Position numbers and translations under genes: made by a program. The notes beneath the pieces were generated by a model. It was not told where the DNA came from. It searched no databases and saw nothing but the letters and a program-made list of their open reading frames with translations. This document shows, one piece after another, positions 54,907 to 63,927 of a stretch of DNA of 64,000 nt. The number at the start of each line of letters is the position of its first letter. Position 1 is the first letter of the stretch. Source of the stretch: Bradyrhizobium sp. 1(2017) (GTDB lineage: Bacteria; Pseudomonadota; Alphaproteobacteria; Rhizobiales; Xanthobacteraceae); NCBI RefSeq assembly GCF_011602485.2, contig NZ_CP050022.2:7770001-7834000 (forward strand), written 5' to 3'.

Positions 54907-55356
54907 TTTCGTTCTCCAAGGCGCACGAGCGCGTACCGCGTGACAATCACGCGATTGCTTCAACTTCGTCGATGTCTTTGGAAAAGGAGCCCGCGGGCGC
55001 GTTCAACAAGGCACAGCGGCTAATCGAATTTCTCTGATATATATCATTTTCGGCTTTTTGCAAGGCAACACTCAAAATTGTTTCCGAGAGCGCTGCTACT
55101 CGAGCGCGTTTGGGCGAACGTTCCTTTGCGATCGAGGGGCTCCAAACGACGTGTGGGAACGGCTCTATCCATTGACAGCGCGGCTTACAGTAGTCACGTT
55201 GCTCTACCGAACTTGATTGCCGTGACGCATAGACCGGCTTGTTCGAGGCCGGCGGAAGAAGACGCCGTCACTCCCATCATCACAATCGCCACGAGACTCC
55301 TGCGCAATTGGCTGCATGCAGGAATTGCGCATTCGCAGCCCAGCGAGGAATTTCAA

Positions 55357-55635
55357 TTGCAGGTACTTGTTCGCGACAACAATGTCGACCAGGCCCTTCG
55401 TGTTCTGAAGAAGAAGATGCAACGCGAGGGTGTCTTTCGCGAAATGAAGCAGCGGCGCTCATACGAAAAGCCTTCGGAAAGAAAGACGCGCGAAAAATCC
55501 GAGGCTATTCGCCGGGCCCGTAAGCTCGCTCGGAAGCAGGCCATCAGGGAAGGTTTGCTGCCGGCGTCCCCCAAGAAGAAGCTTCCAGAGCGCAAGCCGC
55601 CGTTGCCGCAGATCGCCGGCAAGGAACGCGCGTAA
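55357..55635 (+). CDS. rpsU: 30S ribosomal protein S21
   Basis: 92 aa from a TTG with GAGGAATTT before it. [54 protein letters not shown] are S21 sequence. The C-terminal extension is basic, as usual for this group. Rhizobia often carry extra S21 genes beside csp genes. An upstream frame in phase lacks conserved residues. Confidence 0.92.
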   Translation: MQVLVRDNNVDQALRVLKKKMQREGVFREMKQRRSYEKPSERKTREKSEAIRRARKLARKQAIREGLLPASPKKKLPERKPPLPQIAGKERA

Positions 55636-55769
55636 CGGGAATGCCGCGCGTAGAGGAACGTTGTTGCTATAGATTCATTGCCATGGTGGTTGCGCCGGGT
55701 TCGACGCAGCGAAAGCCAGGGTCCGTAGCTGCCAAATTCCAGTCGCGGTCTCTAATCCAGGAGATTGAG

Positions 55770-55973
55770 ATGGCGAAGACGGATACGAGTGATCATCGCA
55801 TTCTGGTCCAACGCGCGCGTGCCGCCCACCTGGCTGGCAAAGCCATAGACGAGAGGGCGGACAATTCTGCGAATGGCGATGATCAAGCGATGCGAAGGCA
55901 GCGTTTGATCGAGGGACCATCAGAATTCAGGGCCGCCCGAGTCGATCGTTCAAGAAAGGCTCTTGATCGTTGA
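55770..55973 (+). CDS. small Arg-rich RKRAL-family protein
   Basis: 67 aa from MAKTDTSDHR with AGGAGATTGAG before it. RARAAHLAGKAIDERAD and RRQRLIEGPSEFRAARVDRS match the 5878 and 46328 proteins, though here without the segment neighbours. Function unknown. Confidence 0.75.
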   Translation: MAKTDTSDHRILVQRARAAHLAGKAIDERADNSANGDDQAMRRQRLIEGPSEFRAARVDRSRKALDR

Positions 55974-56133
55974 CTGGCTATCAGTCGCTTACGGGTTCCT
56001 TGCGACTTCCGGAACGCGTTGACATTGTCTTGAGCATCGGCCTGTCCGTCTCTGCTCGGCGAGTTATGGGGCGGCGGGGTCAACTTGTTAAGAATTCGCC
56101 TAAGCGGCTCCAGTATCACGACGTGGCAAGTTG

Positions 56134-56412
56134 TTAGGTTCTGAAATCGATGCCACGCAACACGATGCCCCGTGGATCGCCTTCAAGTTCCGTCGCTCGA
56201 TACTTGCTGGCCGCGCGGGCCTCGATGCGGTCGCGTAGGCGGATGAACTGAGCTTCGCGCTGCTCGGGGCGGACCTGCGGGCCGCGCTCGAGATAGTCCA
56301 TCGCGGTGGTCGAGATCGCGCAGGGAATTTCCTTACCGCCGTCCTGCATCGAGAACAGTACGATCATCCGGTCATATTCGTGGCCGATGTAGCGACCGCT
56401 CGTGAGCGTCAT
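56134..56412 (-). CDS. DUF1488-type protein
   Basis: 92 aa from MTLTSGRYIG. MIVLFSMQDGGKEIPCAIST, then FIRLRDRIEARAASKY and a GIVLRGIDF end: DUF1488-like. Last gene of a three-gene leftward unit (57023 to 56134). Function unknown. Confidence 0.75.
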   Translation of the reverse strand: MTLTSGRYIGHEYDRMIVLFSMQDGGKEIPCAISTTAMDYLERGPQVRPEQREAQFIRLRDRIEARAASKYRATELEGDPRGIVLRGIDFRT

Positions 56413-56473
56413 GGTTTCCTCCTTTACGCGATGGTTGCTGGCACGATCGCGCGTGCGGAAAGTTGCTCTGCCG

Positions 56474-56770
56474 TCAGCCCTCGCCGGAGAGCCGAACGAA
56501 GTCGTCGAGCAACGCCGCCACCAGCGCCCGATGCCTCGTATCCTCGGCAGGCAGGCTCGCGGCATAGAGGTTGAGCAGATGCCGCGCCTTGACGGCCGCC
56601 TCCGGCCAGGAGGCGGCGGGCACCGTCATCATGCGATGTTCAAGCTCGGCCTCCCGCTCGCGCAATTCCCTGACATGGGCCTCGACCTCGGCCAGCGCGC
56701 GGCGCAGATCGGTAGCCTTCTGCGCAGCCATCCCGCGATGCTTGTCGAGATCGACGGGATGGTCAGTCAT
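56474..56770 (-). CDS. small coiled-coil protein
   Basis: 98 aa from MTDHPVDLDK. Residues 15-50 (ATDLRRALAEVEAHVRELRE) are a coiled coil; the end LVAALLDDFVRLSGEG is helical. Start overlaps the stop of the upstream gene by 8 nt, so translation is coupled. Function unknown. Confidence 0.7.
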   Translation of the reverse strand: MTDHPVDLDKHRGMAAQKATDLRRALAEVEAHVRELREREAELEHRMMTVPAASWPEAAVKARHLLNLYAASLPAEDTRHRALVAALLDDFVRLSGEG

Positions 56771-57023
56771 GGCTCGCATCCGCAGCCTGCGCATTGGCAA
56801 GGTCGACCGAGCCGATCGAGAGCATCTCCATGGAGTCGCGAACGCCTTCGGCGGGCACCATGATCATCGTAGCGACGCGTCGATAGGCCGAGAAGGTGAG
56901 ACCCTCGATTGTCTCTTCATCGGTGACGACCTCGTAGGCGCCGGCGGGCAGCACTCGCTCGATGCCGCGGATTCGGAACGGATGTCTGAACGTGACGGTC
57001 TCTCGCCGTGAGCGGATGGTCAT
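56763..57023 (-). CDS. 86 aa family protein, intact copy
   Basis: From MTIRSRRETVTFRHPFRIRG, then GIERVLPAGAYEVVTDEETI, ATMIMVPAEGVRDSMEMLSI. Beta-rich. Two decayed relatives at 18722 and 22917 show the family has been copied around. First gene of the three-gene unit. Function unknown. Confidence 0.8.
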   Translation of the reverse strand: MTIRSRRETVTFRHPFRIRGIERVLPAGAYEVVTDEETIEGLTFSAYRRVATMIMVPAEGVRDSMEMLSIGSVDLANAQAADASHD

Positions 57024-57200
57024 GCACGCCTGCCTTTTTTGCAAGAGGGCCCCTGACCGACCGACAGCAACGACCATGCGCTCATCATTGAGCAATAGCC
57101 AGCACATTCGTCATTCCCGCGCGCTGACGCCGCAGTGCAGCCTTGCCCGAACTGCGTTTTAGTACTCGCTATTGGTGCCTCGCAGGCGTAGGTTTGTCGC

Positions 57201-57257
57201 ATCACCGCTCTTCTCAACGGCATCGACCGGTGACTGAGGGTCACGTGCGCTCCCGCC
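57201..57257 (+). promoter_or_regulatory. conserved small-gene leader element, copy 13
   Basis: ATCACCG, spacer, GACCGGTGACTGAGGG, TCACG, TGCGCTCCCGCC. Ends 22 nt before the 32 aa membrane protein. Confidence 0.85.
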
Positions 57258-57279
57258 GACGGAGTTGCAGGAGCGCTCG

Positions 57280-57378
57280 ATGTCGCGTTTTCGCGCCTCG
57301 GAATGGATCGTCCCGCCGGTGATCGTTCCGTTATTCCTTTTGCTTCTGGTGTGTGCTGCGGCCATCCTCAATGGCTAG
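57280..57378 (+). CDS. 32 aa membrane protein, EWLVPP family
   Basis: MSRFRASEWIVPPVIVPLFL followed by the rest of one membrane helix and AAAILNG. GCAGGAGCGC before the ATG. The last bases overlap the start of the next gene (ATGGCTAG), so the two are translationally coupled. Confidence 0.8.
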   Translation: MSRFRASEWIVPPVIVPLFLLLLVCAAAILNG

Positions 57379-57718
57379 GGCAAAGCGCGTGCCTTACCTG
57401 GTCACGGGAACCAACGAATATGGCAGCGCAAATCTCGGGCGCGGCAGCGCGACCGTTGCACTGCGGCTCGCGCGAAAGCTGCTGCGTGACGGCTACATGG
57501 ATGTCCGCGTCTGTACGCCGCGCGGGCGCATCCTGCAGTCGGACGAACCGAATGAACTTGAATTCCAACGGGAGATGGACGTCATGGCCAAGGGACAGCA
57601 ACGCGGCAATCGCGAAGCCAAGAAGCCGAAGAAGGAAAAAGCCAAGGTGATCGCGGCACAGCCCAGCCGGAAAGAGGTCGTCTGGCAGCCGGATTTCGGG
57701 TCTGCGAAAAAGAGGTAG
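57371..57718 (+). CDS. two-part small protein, possible in-frame fusion
   Basis: 115 aa. Part one: VPYLVTGTNEYGSANLGRGS, then LARKLLRDGYMDVRVCTPRG; part two, from an internal Met at 57584, is MAKGQQRGNREAKKPKKEKA with a WQPDFGSAKKR end, which resembles a free-standing rhizobial small protein. A strong GGGAG lies 9 nt before 57584, so a second product may start there. No leader of its own. Confidence 0.65.
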   Translation: MARAKRVPYLVTGTNEYGSANLGRGSATVALRLARKLLRDGYMDVRVCTPRGRILQSDEPNELEFQREMDVMAKGQQRGNREAKKPKKEKAKVIAAQPSRKEVVWQPDFGSAKKR

Positions 57719-57832
57719 GCGGCGCAGTCAAGCGTGAGGCGGACGCTTGACCGCTATTGCGGCGCGACGAGGGGCCACCTCATGGATGCTCGAAGGTGGA
57801 TCGAGGAGCAACGCCGGGACCCACAAGCCGTG

Positions 57833-58078
57833 TCACTGTTGCCGCCCTCCGTCCCCAAATTCGAACCCGACATGCATCACGGGACCGGCGTCGTCCCGTA
57901 CCTCAATTGCCAAATGGCGCTTTGAAGAGCTGCCAGAGTCATACGTCGCATCCCGTGCCATGTCGGCCAATGACTTTGCCGCCTCAACCTGCACCGCCCG
58001 AAAGTCCGAAAGTTCCAGACCTTCCTCGTCAAGGAACAGGCCGTCATCGTCGACGAGATCGAAGTAGTACCGGGTCAT
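57833..58078 (-). CDS. DUF6894-type protein
   Basis: 81 aa: MTRYYFDLVDDDGLFLDEEG, then VQVEAAKSLADMARDA and LAIEVRDDAGPVMHVGFEF. Third DUF6894 member in the window. A diverged leader element ends 17 nt before the start. Confidence 0.85.
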   Translation of the reverse strand: MTRYYFDLVDDDGLFLDEEGLELSDFRAVQVEAAKSLADMARDATYDSGSSSKRHLAIEVRDDAGPVMHVGFEFGDGGRQQ

Positions 58079-58095
58079 GACGCGCTCCGGAGACA

Positions 58096-58151
58096 GACGG
58101 GAGCTCCATGTGTCAGCGACCGATGCCCCTTGTGCAGCCTCGATCGGTGAT
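58096..58151 (-). promoter_or_regulatory. conserved small-gene leader element, copy 14 (diverged)
   Basis: Minus strand ATCACCG, spacer, CATCGGTCGCTGACAC, ATGG, AGCTCCCGTC. First stem kept; second weak. Confidence 0.6.
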
Positions 58152-58356
58152 GGAGGACAACAGATGTGGCAGCAAATGGTTGCTGGTCCGACGGCCCGCA
58201 CGAGGATCCGAAAGTCAGCTGCGTAAGCTGCACGGCAGCCTTCGGGGGACTATCACTGCGTCGACTGCGTTGCGTGGAAGGCGATCGTTGTTGTTAGCTC
58301 CGCGCTGGGGCCGGAGATAAATCGGACAACAACGGGTGATCGTGCTATCGGCATTG

Positions 58357-58593
58357 ATGAAAAAGATCTTAGGGGTCGGCGCGATCCTCTTCCTGTCATC
58401 CAGTGCTATTGTTCGATCGGCCGAGCAAGCGACTGCTGCAGCCGAAACGTCAATTCGCGACAAGATCAAGGCCGCGCGCGCTAAAGATGTATTGGAAGAG
58501 AAAGCAGGATCGGTTGCGCGCCCATGGGATCGTGACGCGTCCGGCAAACGCCCATGGGATACCGCGAAACCTACTGAGCCTGTGAAGCGGTGA
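58357..58593 (+). CDS. small secreted protein
   Basis: 78 aa: signal peptide (MKKILGVGAILFLSSSAIVR, cleaved after RSA), a helical middle, and a twice-repeated RPWD motif (ARPWDRDASGKRPWDTAKP). Periplasmic; function unknown. A GTG-started longer frame is less likely. Confidence 0.65.
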   Translation: MKKILGVGAILFLSSSAIVRSAEQATAAAETSIRDKIKAARAKDVLEEKAGSVARPWDRDASGKRPWDTAKPTEPVKR

Positions 58594-58675
58594 AATATTT
58601 CGGTGCAGCGAGCGGCCCCGAGGTGAAGCCTGTCGAGCATTCTTCTGTTGTTTTGCTTGCCGGCTGGGGCGCCAT

Positions 58676-59050
58676 TTGCTGAGATTGATCAAGATCACGT
58701 TGGCAGCAGCCATTGCGCTCGCGCTGATCCCCCATGCGGTGAGATACTATGCTTTTCCCCGCGACCGTCTGATTCAGATCGCAAAGCAGTGCGAGACCGA
58801 CTCAGACAAGTTAACGGCCTCCGACGCGGCAGAATGGACGGAAGCTCACAACGGAGGGACAAATAATCCGTATCGAGCGCAAAGGGATGCTCGAGTCGAG
58901 GTCTGCATTAAGCCGGACGGCTGGTGTTCATTGGGTGATGACCGGCCGGCATTCAGTAATCCAGCCATGTTCGCGCCGCGTGATCCGGTCGCCCGAGCGC
59001 TATATCGTTGGCGATACGCCGACGAATCTGGAATCGTCTGTCACGATTGA
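58676..59050 (+). CDS. membrane-anchored secreted protein
   Basis: 124 aa from a TTG. N-terminal helix (ITLAAAIALALIPHAVRYYA), then PRDRLIQIAKQCETDSDKLT, RVEVCIKPDGWCSLGDDRP, MFAPRDPVARALYRWRYADE. Paralogue at 18204 shares the Cys pattern. Function unknown. Confidence 0.75.
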   Translation: MLRLIKITLAAAIALALIPHAVRYYAFPRDRLIQIAKQCETDSDKLTASDAAEWTEAHNGGTNNPYRAQRDARVEVCIKPDGWCSLGDDRPAFSNPAMFAPRDPVARALYRWRYADESGIVCHD

Positions 59051-59141
59051 GCTACTGGGACAATCGGCCGGACTATCGACACGACAATCAATTGCGTCGC
59101 AAGACAATGAAGACAAGACGATCTTCATGCGCTGATGTTCG

Positions 59142-59316
59142 TTACTTAAAAGTAGAGGCTTCCTTGGTGATAGCCGAGATCGAAATGCCCGATTTGCGAA
59201 GGACGCTGGTAAATTGCTCATCCGTCAGCTTGAGCGCGCTTGCGCAGGATCTTGACCTGCACCTTGTCTCTCAAATTCAACGAATTGCGGAAATGGGTTG
59301 GCTTCGACCTGTTCAT
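59142..59316 (-). pseudogene. DUF3606-like gene with frameshift
   Basis: First frame MNRSKPTHFRNSLNLRDKVQ, then VKILRKRAQADG and a stop; the next frame continues LTDEQFTSVLRKSGISISAI, TKEASTFK. One extra base lies near 59225. The length is one over a multiple of three. Confidence 0.65.
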
Positions 59317-59925
59317 GATGTTTCTCTTGCTTGGAGGGATGGCTTGATCGCGACCAAGCGGCGTTACGCCGCTCCGGCCGCGATGGTGACTGTCCCGCTC
59401 CTCGCGAAGATTCCGCCACCGCAGAGGCAACAGTCCCCCCAAACCGGCGTTCCGCCATTCCGGGAAATATCTCGGGGCGTAGCGCTAAGGTGGGCTTGGC
59501 CGGGGGCTGCCTGCAAATCTCGCGGTTCAGAAAAGCCGCCCTTGGACACAACACAATGTCCGTGCCCACATTTCGGTCCCGCGGCCGATAGTTGGGCAAT
59601 TCAACAGCTGCTCAAATTGAGCTGCGCTCCGCTCACAATCGCCCCCTAAACTCAATCACTTGTCAGGCATATTGATTTTATATAATAACTTCAATGATAT
59701 ACGAGTTCGTCGTTTTGTTCTGAATGGCGCGCCAGTCGGCACGAGAATATGCACTCCAAAACCTGTCGATTTTGCGCTTGAAGCCGCGTTGCGATGCGCC
59801 TGAAACCAACCGCTTCGCCGATGGAGATGTTCTTTTCCGAGGGCCGTTAGCGTGCCTGCTCGCGGCGCCGGTGACGCGTCCGAGACCGGTCGCGAGCCGC
59901 GGCTCGCACAACCGCGGGCCACCGA
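59317..59925. other. 600 bp with no intact gene
   Basis: Contains an AT-rich patch (about 59660-59700, TTTTATATAATAAC) unusual for this window. No gene or RNA recognised. Confidence 0.45.
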
Positions 59926-60459
59926 TCATTTCGACCGCCATGGGGTCATCCGCGGTATCCAGCGCGGGACGGCGGCGCGGAACGCCTCGTACTCTCTCCC
60001 AAACGTCTGCTCGAGCGCGGGTTCTTCGTACGCCACGACGAAGACGTGGAAGAAGAGCCACAACAGCGCGCCGTAGACGATGAGGCGCCAATCGCCCATC
60101 AGCACCGCTTGACCCAGGATGATGGCAACCACCGCGACGTATATTGGGTTACGCACATAACGGTATAGACCGGTCACCACGAGATTCCGAGTCGGCGCGA
60201 TGGGCGCGGGGGTGCCGAGACCCTGCAGCGCAAAACGCGCAAATGCGTCAACGAGGCCAGGCACGCCTGCGAGAATCATGATCGCGCCGACGCCGCGCGT
60301 CAGCTCCAGACCAAGGAACGGCGGCTGGAGTTGCCAACCCGTGATCAACCACGGAACGAGCCCCGCCAGCGTACAAGGGGCGACCACGAAGAAAGCCGCC
60401 GAGCCCAGCACGGCAATGGTTCGTTGCACGGCGGTTCCCGACACTCGCTGCGAGGTCAT
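59926..60459 (-). CDS. isoprenylcysteine methyltransferase-like membrane protein
   Basis: 177 aa with four to five membrane helices. The C-terminal GLYRYVRNPIYVAVVAIILG and EEPALEQTFGREYEAFRAAV match ICMT/PEMT-type S-adenosylmethionine-dependent methyltransferases. Likely last gene of the ECF sigma operon, about 100 bp after the 79 aa membrane gene. Substrate unknown in bacteria. Confidence 0.85.
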   Translation of the reverse strand: MTSQRVSGTAVQRTIAVLGSAAFFVVAPCTLAGLVPWLITGWQLQPPFLGLELTRGVGAIMILAGVPGLVDAFARFALQGLGTPAPIAPTRNLVVTGLYRYVRNPIYVAVVAIILGQAVLMGDWRLIVYGALLWLFFHVFVVAYEEPALEQTFGREYEAFRAAVPRWIPRMTPWRSK

Positions 60460-60560
60460 TCCAACCTCCCCTCATGGCCTCTGGTCGTGAGACCCCAAAT
60501 GCCACTCGCAAGTGCCGCGCTGAGTGCAAGATAAGGATGCCACCTCACGCGCGCCAACAG

Positions 60561-60800
60561 CTATCTGGCCCTTGAATCGCGACGGCCTTTCGAAAGCGTC
60601 TCGATCAGGCCCACAGTCCAGCACATCGGACATCCGCGTAGCGCGACGAGGGCGGCAACGCCCGCGCCCAAGGATAGCCAAGGATGCGCGGTCTGGTGGA
60701 CGATGGCCAAAGCGAATAGCGCCGCCGCAGCTGCGCCGCGCATCAGGTGTGCGCCCAGGAAAGCGCTCCCGAATATGCCGACTCCACGAAAGAAATTCAT
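60561..60800 (-). CDS. small membrane protein with CPMC motif
   Basis: 79 aa, two membrane helices, with ALRGCPMCWTVGLIETLSKG at the C-terminal side; resembles DUF2892-type proteins. Start overlaps the sigma gene stop by 4 nt (ATGA), so coupled. The Cys pair could act in redox. Confidence 0.75.
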   Translation of the reverse strand: MNFFRGVGIFGSAFLGAHLMRGAAAAALFALAIVHQTAHPWLSLGAGVAALVALRGCPMCWTVGLIETLSKGRRDSRAR

Positions 60801-61351
60801 GTGCTCCCTCGTCCGCTGTCCTTTGTGCCGAGCAGGTATTCGCGCACCAATGTGCGGGCGCGGCGTAAGCGGCTCTTGGCCGCTTCGCGCGTCACGCCGA
60901 GCCGCCCGGCGATTTCCCCGATCGTCAGATCTTCGAGATCTCGCAGCAGCAACACTTCGCGATGGGACGGCGAAAGCGACTCGATCGCATTGACTAAGTC
61001 CATGCGTAACTCGTCCGGCGGGACCTTTGCGAGCGCGCGTGACTCTTCCAGGCTAGCGAGCTCCTCGACTCCGCGCATCAGCATCAGCGCCGGCAGCATG
61101 CAAAGGCGCGCGATGACGGTGAGCAGCCAGCCGGCGAGTGCGGTTGGACTGCGGATCGTGCCCACGCGCCGGTACACGACGATCAGTGCTTCTTGCACCA
61201 CATCTTCGATGACCGAGGTGCGGTGGCAAAGGCGCCGGGCGTAGCGTCGAATGTCCGGCTGCAGCGCCACCAGGAGCTGTGTGAGCGCGTGCCGGTCACC
61301 CGACTGTGCCGCGAGCACGAGATCGTCTGATACGCGGGCCAAGGCGGTCAC
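60797..61351 (-). CDS. ECF-type RNA polymerase sigma factor
   Basis: 184 aa from a GTG that overlaps the stop of the gene before it. Region 2: HALTQLLVALQPDIRRYARR, IEDVVQEALIVVYRRVGTIR; region 4: LSPSHREVLLLRDLEDLTIG, EIAGRLGVTREAAKSRLRRA. No zinc-finger anti-sigma gene is next to it; the small membrane proteins on both sides may play that part. Likely autoregulated. Confidence 0.92.
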   Translation of the reverse strand: MTALARVSDDLVLAAQSGDRHALTQLLVALQPDIRRYARRLCHRTSVIEDVVQEALIVVYRRVGTIRSPTALAGWLLTVIARLCMLPALMLMRGVEELASLEESRALAKVPPDELRMDLVNAIESLSPSHREVLLLRDLEDLTIGEIAGRLGVTREAAKSRLRRARTLVREYLLGTKDSGRGST

Positions 61352-61557
61352 CCCTTCATCGGCTCGCGCCCGGCGACGGCGCAGGCAGGACAATAGCCGA
61401 ACACGCCGGTGACCAGCGTCACGACACCCGCACCGCTGACCAGCAGCCCGAGCGGCGAAGCGTGCAGCGCAACCACACCGCAGATGAGCATCAAGCCCCC
61501 GCCGATCAGCCTGGCCGCGCGCTCCCACCCGCCAACGTTCCTCTTCCTATACCACAT
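61348..61557 (-). CDS. DUF2892/YgaP-like membrane protein
   Basis: 69 aa: MWYRKRNVGGWERAARLIGG, two helices, and FGYCPACAVAGREPMKG. The first gene of the sigma operon; CCGGAGCAC before its ATG. Two Cys in CPAC as in the second membrane protein of the operon. Confidence 0.8.
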   Translation of the reverse strand: MWYRKRNVGGWERAARLIGGGLMLICGVVALHASPLGLLVSGAGVVTLVTGVFGYCPACAVAGREPMKG

Positions 61558-62034
61558 GGTTCTGTGCTCCGGCTCGTGACGCGCCGCTATGGCGCATTCA
61601 CCCACACAAGAGGGCGCGAACCCGGCGCCGGGGTCGCGGAACAAAGATTAATTTGAGGGGGTGGGCAGCTTCAGCAGGATGGCGCGGGCGTCGGGTGCGG
61701 GCCTGGGCCCCTGAGGAACGCCGGCATCGGGTCGCCGGGGTGTGGACGCGCCGAAGAGGTGATCGAATAGGACGCTATTTGCCGCACTGCATTAGTCACC
61801 AGTGGCCCGTCGCGTCCATCTGGGAGCTGATCGAGATTACCGCTATGAAGGGGTAAGCGGACCACCCGGCAACATCGGGGGATACACGATGCGTCGTGCT
61901 AGATGGCAGAGCATCGCAGACTTGCTGACTGTAGCGCATCGCGGGCTTCGGCATCATAGGGGTATCGTGAGGGAGTAGTGCCCGTCTTCATCGGCCGCGG
62001 CGCGCCAGTATTGTCGCCGCTTTCACACCGGCAC
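61558..62034. other. 480 bp intergenic with a possible dispersed repeat
   Basis: The minus strand around 61740-61830 can be read as ASYSITSSARPHPGDP, a string often seen in spurious Bradyrhizobium proteins and therefore probably part of a dispersed genomic repeat. No gene seen. Confidence 0.4.
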
Positions 62035-62244
62035 TCACGTCAGCATCGAGACGATCGTCTGGATCTGGTCGGAGGCGGACGTCACCAGTCCGTCGTATGA
62101 CGTCTGGCCGTGTGCGGCGGCGTTCAGGATGCATTCGGCGACGGCCGCTTTCAGGCCGAATACCGATTGATGGGCCGGTACGCTCGCCATCACGGTTTCC
62201 AGCGCTTGACGCATCGTGTGAATGAGCTCGGAGCTGTATTGCAT
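62035..62244 (-). CDS. small helical protein
   Basis: 69 aa: MQYSSELIHTMRQALETVMA, then FGLKAAVAECILNAAAHGQT, SYDGLVTSASDQIQTIV. GGCGGAGGAC before the start. Common type in Bradyrhizobium; function unknown. Confidence 0.7.
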   Translation of the reverse strand: MQYSSELIHTMRQALETVMASVPAHQSVFGLKAAVAECILNAAAHGQTSYDGLVTSASDQIQTIVSMLT

Positions 62245-62339
62245 GGGTCTGTCCTCCGCCGGCTCATATTAGGTCGCGAGCCCCTGCTTGCCAGTCACAA
62301 GCCTGAGACTGCGCTTTGATCGGCTCTGGATTGAAGACC

Positions 62340-62783
62340 TCAATTCAAACGCCAGATTGCCGCATTGAGCACGCCGGCAAACGCGACCCAGGCTGCGTAG
62401 GGCACGAACAATGCGGCGGCGAGCCTGTCGCGTGACATCTCCAGACCGATGTAACCCACGATCGCGACGAACAGGCCGATGAGAATGACCAGCGCGGCGC
62501 CGATCTGGTGCATCGTGAACATGACCGGAGACCATGCAAAGTTCAGCGCCAGTTGCGCAGCCCAGGCCAACATCGCTTTGCCCCTGGGTTCACGGCGATA
62601 GGTCCGCCATCCCGCAATCGCGATCATGACATACAGGATCGTCCAGGCGATCGGGAACGCCCAGTTCGGCGGCACGAAGCCGGGTTTGGCGAGCCCGGCA
62701 TACCATTCCCCCGGCAGATTGGTCGCACCGATCAGCCAGCCGATGCCGACCACGGCTGCCACGAAGACCAACAAGTGCAGCAT
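62340..62783 (-). CDS. tspO: TspO/MBR family protein
   Basis: 147 aa with five membrane helices. GEWYAGLAKPGFVPPNWAFP, then MLAWAAQLALNFAWSPVMFT and AALFVPYAAWVAFAGVLNAA are TspO features. Outer- or inner-membrane tetrapyrrole/sterol-binding sensory protein. Divergent from dinB, with about 40 bp between the starts. Confidence 0.93.
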   Translation of the reverse strand: MLHLLVFVAAVVGIGWLIGATNLPGEWYAGLAKPGFVPPNWAFPIAWTILYVMIAIAGWRTYRREPRGKAMLAWAAQLALNFAWSPVMFTMHQIGAALVILIGLFVAIVGYIGLEMSRDRLAAALFVPYAAWVAFAGVLNAAIWRLN

Positions 62784-62826
62784 CCATCACCTCGCGCTTC
62801 CCTGTGCCCGATTGTATCATCTTTGC

Positions 62827-63927
62827 ATGAGCGATTCCGACACAGTGACCGGCGACGCCTCGCCCGTCCGCAAGATCATCCATATCGACATGGATGCCTT
62901 CTATGCGTCGGTGGAGCAGCGCGACAATCCGGAACTACGTGGAAAGCCGGTCGCGGTCGGAGGTTCCGCCGAACGCGGCGTCGTCGCGGCCGCCAGCTAC
63001 GAGGCCCGCAAATTCGGCGTCCGCTCCGCGATGCCGTCGGTGACGGCGAAGCGGCAATGTCCCGATCTGATCTTCGTCAAGCCGCGCTTCGAGGTCTACA
63101 AGGCGATCTCCAGGCAGATCCGCGACATCTTCGCCGAGCACACGCCGATGATCGAGCCGCTGTCGCTCGACGAGGCCTATCTCGACGTCACGGAAAATCT
63201 GCAAGGCATCCCGCTGGCACGCGACATCGCGCTGAAGATTCGCGAGAAGATCAAGGCCGAGACCGGGCTCAACGCGTCGGCCGGCATCTCCTACAACAAG
63301 TTTCTGGCCAAGCTCGCCTCCGACCATCGCAAGCCCAACGGACAGTTCGTGATCTCGCCGGAGACGGGGCCAGCTTTCGTCGAGACGCTTCCCGTCGGCA
63401 GGTTTCACGGCATAGGCCCGGCGACAGCCGCGAAGATGAATGCGCTCGGCCTGTTCACCGGTCTCGACATCCGCAACCAGACACTTGAGTTCATGAACGC
63501 GAATTTCGGCAAGTCAGGCGCGTATTATTACTGGATCTCACGCGGTGTCGACGAACGGCCGGTGCGGGCCAACCGGATTCGCAAGTCCATCGGCGCCGAG
63601 AACACGTTCTCGATCGACCTCGACGCATTCGACGCGCTGGTCGCCGAGCTCAGGCCTCTCGTCGACAAGGTCTGGCGCCATTGCGAGGCGACCGGCAATC
63701 GCGGCCGCACCGTCACGCTGAAGATCAAGTTTGCCGATTTCGAGATCATCACGCGCAGCCGGTCCGTCCCGGCGCCGGTTGCGGGGCGGGACGATCTGGA
63801 ACGGCTGGCCTGCGGCCTGCTCGAGATCGAGATGCCGCTGCCCACGCGCGTCAGGCTGCTGGGGGTCTCGCTGTCCGCGCTCCAGACCGGGGACGAGGCG
63901 GAGCCGCAGCTGACGCTGGGCATCTGA
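62827..63927 (+). CDS. dinB: DNA polymerase IV
   Basis: 366 aa Y-family translesion polymerase. Catalytic motifs IHIDMDAFYASVE (18-30) and PLSLDEAYLD (111-120, Asp115 and Glu116), helix-hairpin-helix GRFHGIGPATAAKMNALG, and little-finger domain. Start at MSDSDTVTGD; longer in-frame starts lie inside tspO. The C-terminal clamp-binding segment is expected near QLTLGI. Often LexA-controlled; no SOS box was clear upstream. Confidence 0.95.
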   Translation: MSDSDTVTGDASPVRKIIHIDMDAFYASVEQRDNPELRGKPVAVGGSAERGVVAAASYEARKFGVRSAMPSVTAKRQCPDLIFVKPRFEVYKAISRQIRDIFAEHTPMIEPLSLDEAYLDVTENLQGIPLARDIALKIREKIKAETGLNASAGISYNKFLAKLASDHRKPNGQFVISPETGPAFVETLPVGRFHGIGPATAAKMNALGLFTGLDIRNQTLEFMNANFGKSGAYYYWISRGVDERPVRANRIRKSIGAENTFSIDLDAFDALVAELRPLVDKVWRHCEATGNRGRTVTLKIKFADFEIITRSRSVPAPVAGRDDLERLACGLLEIEMPLPTRVRLLGVSLSALQTGDEAEPQLTLGI

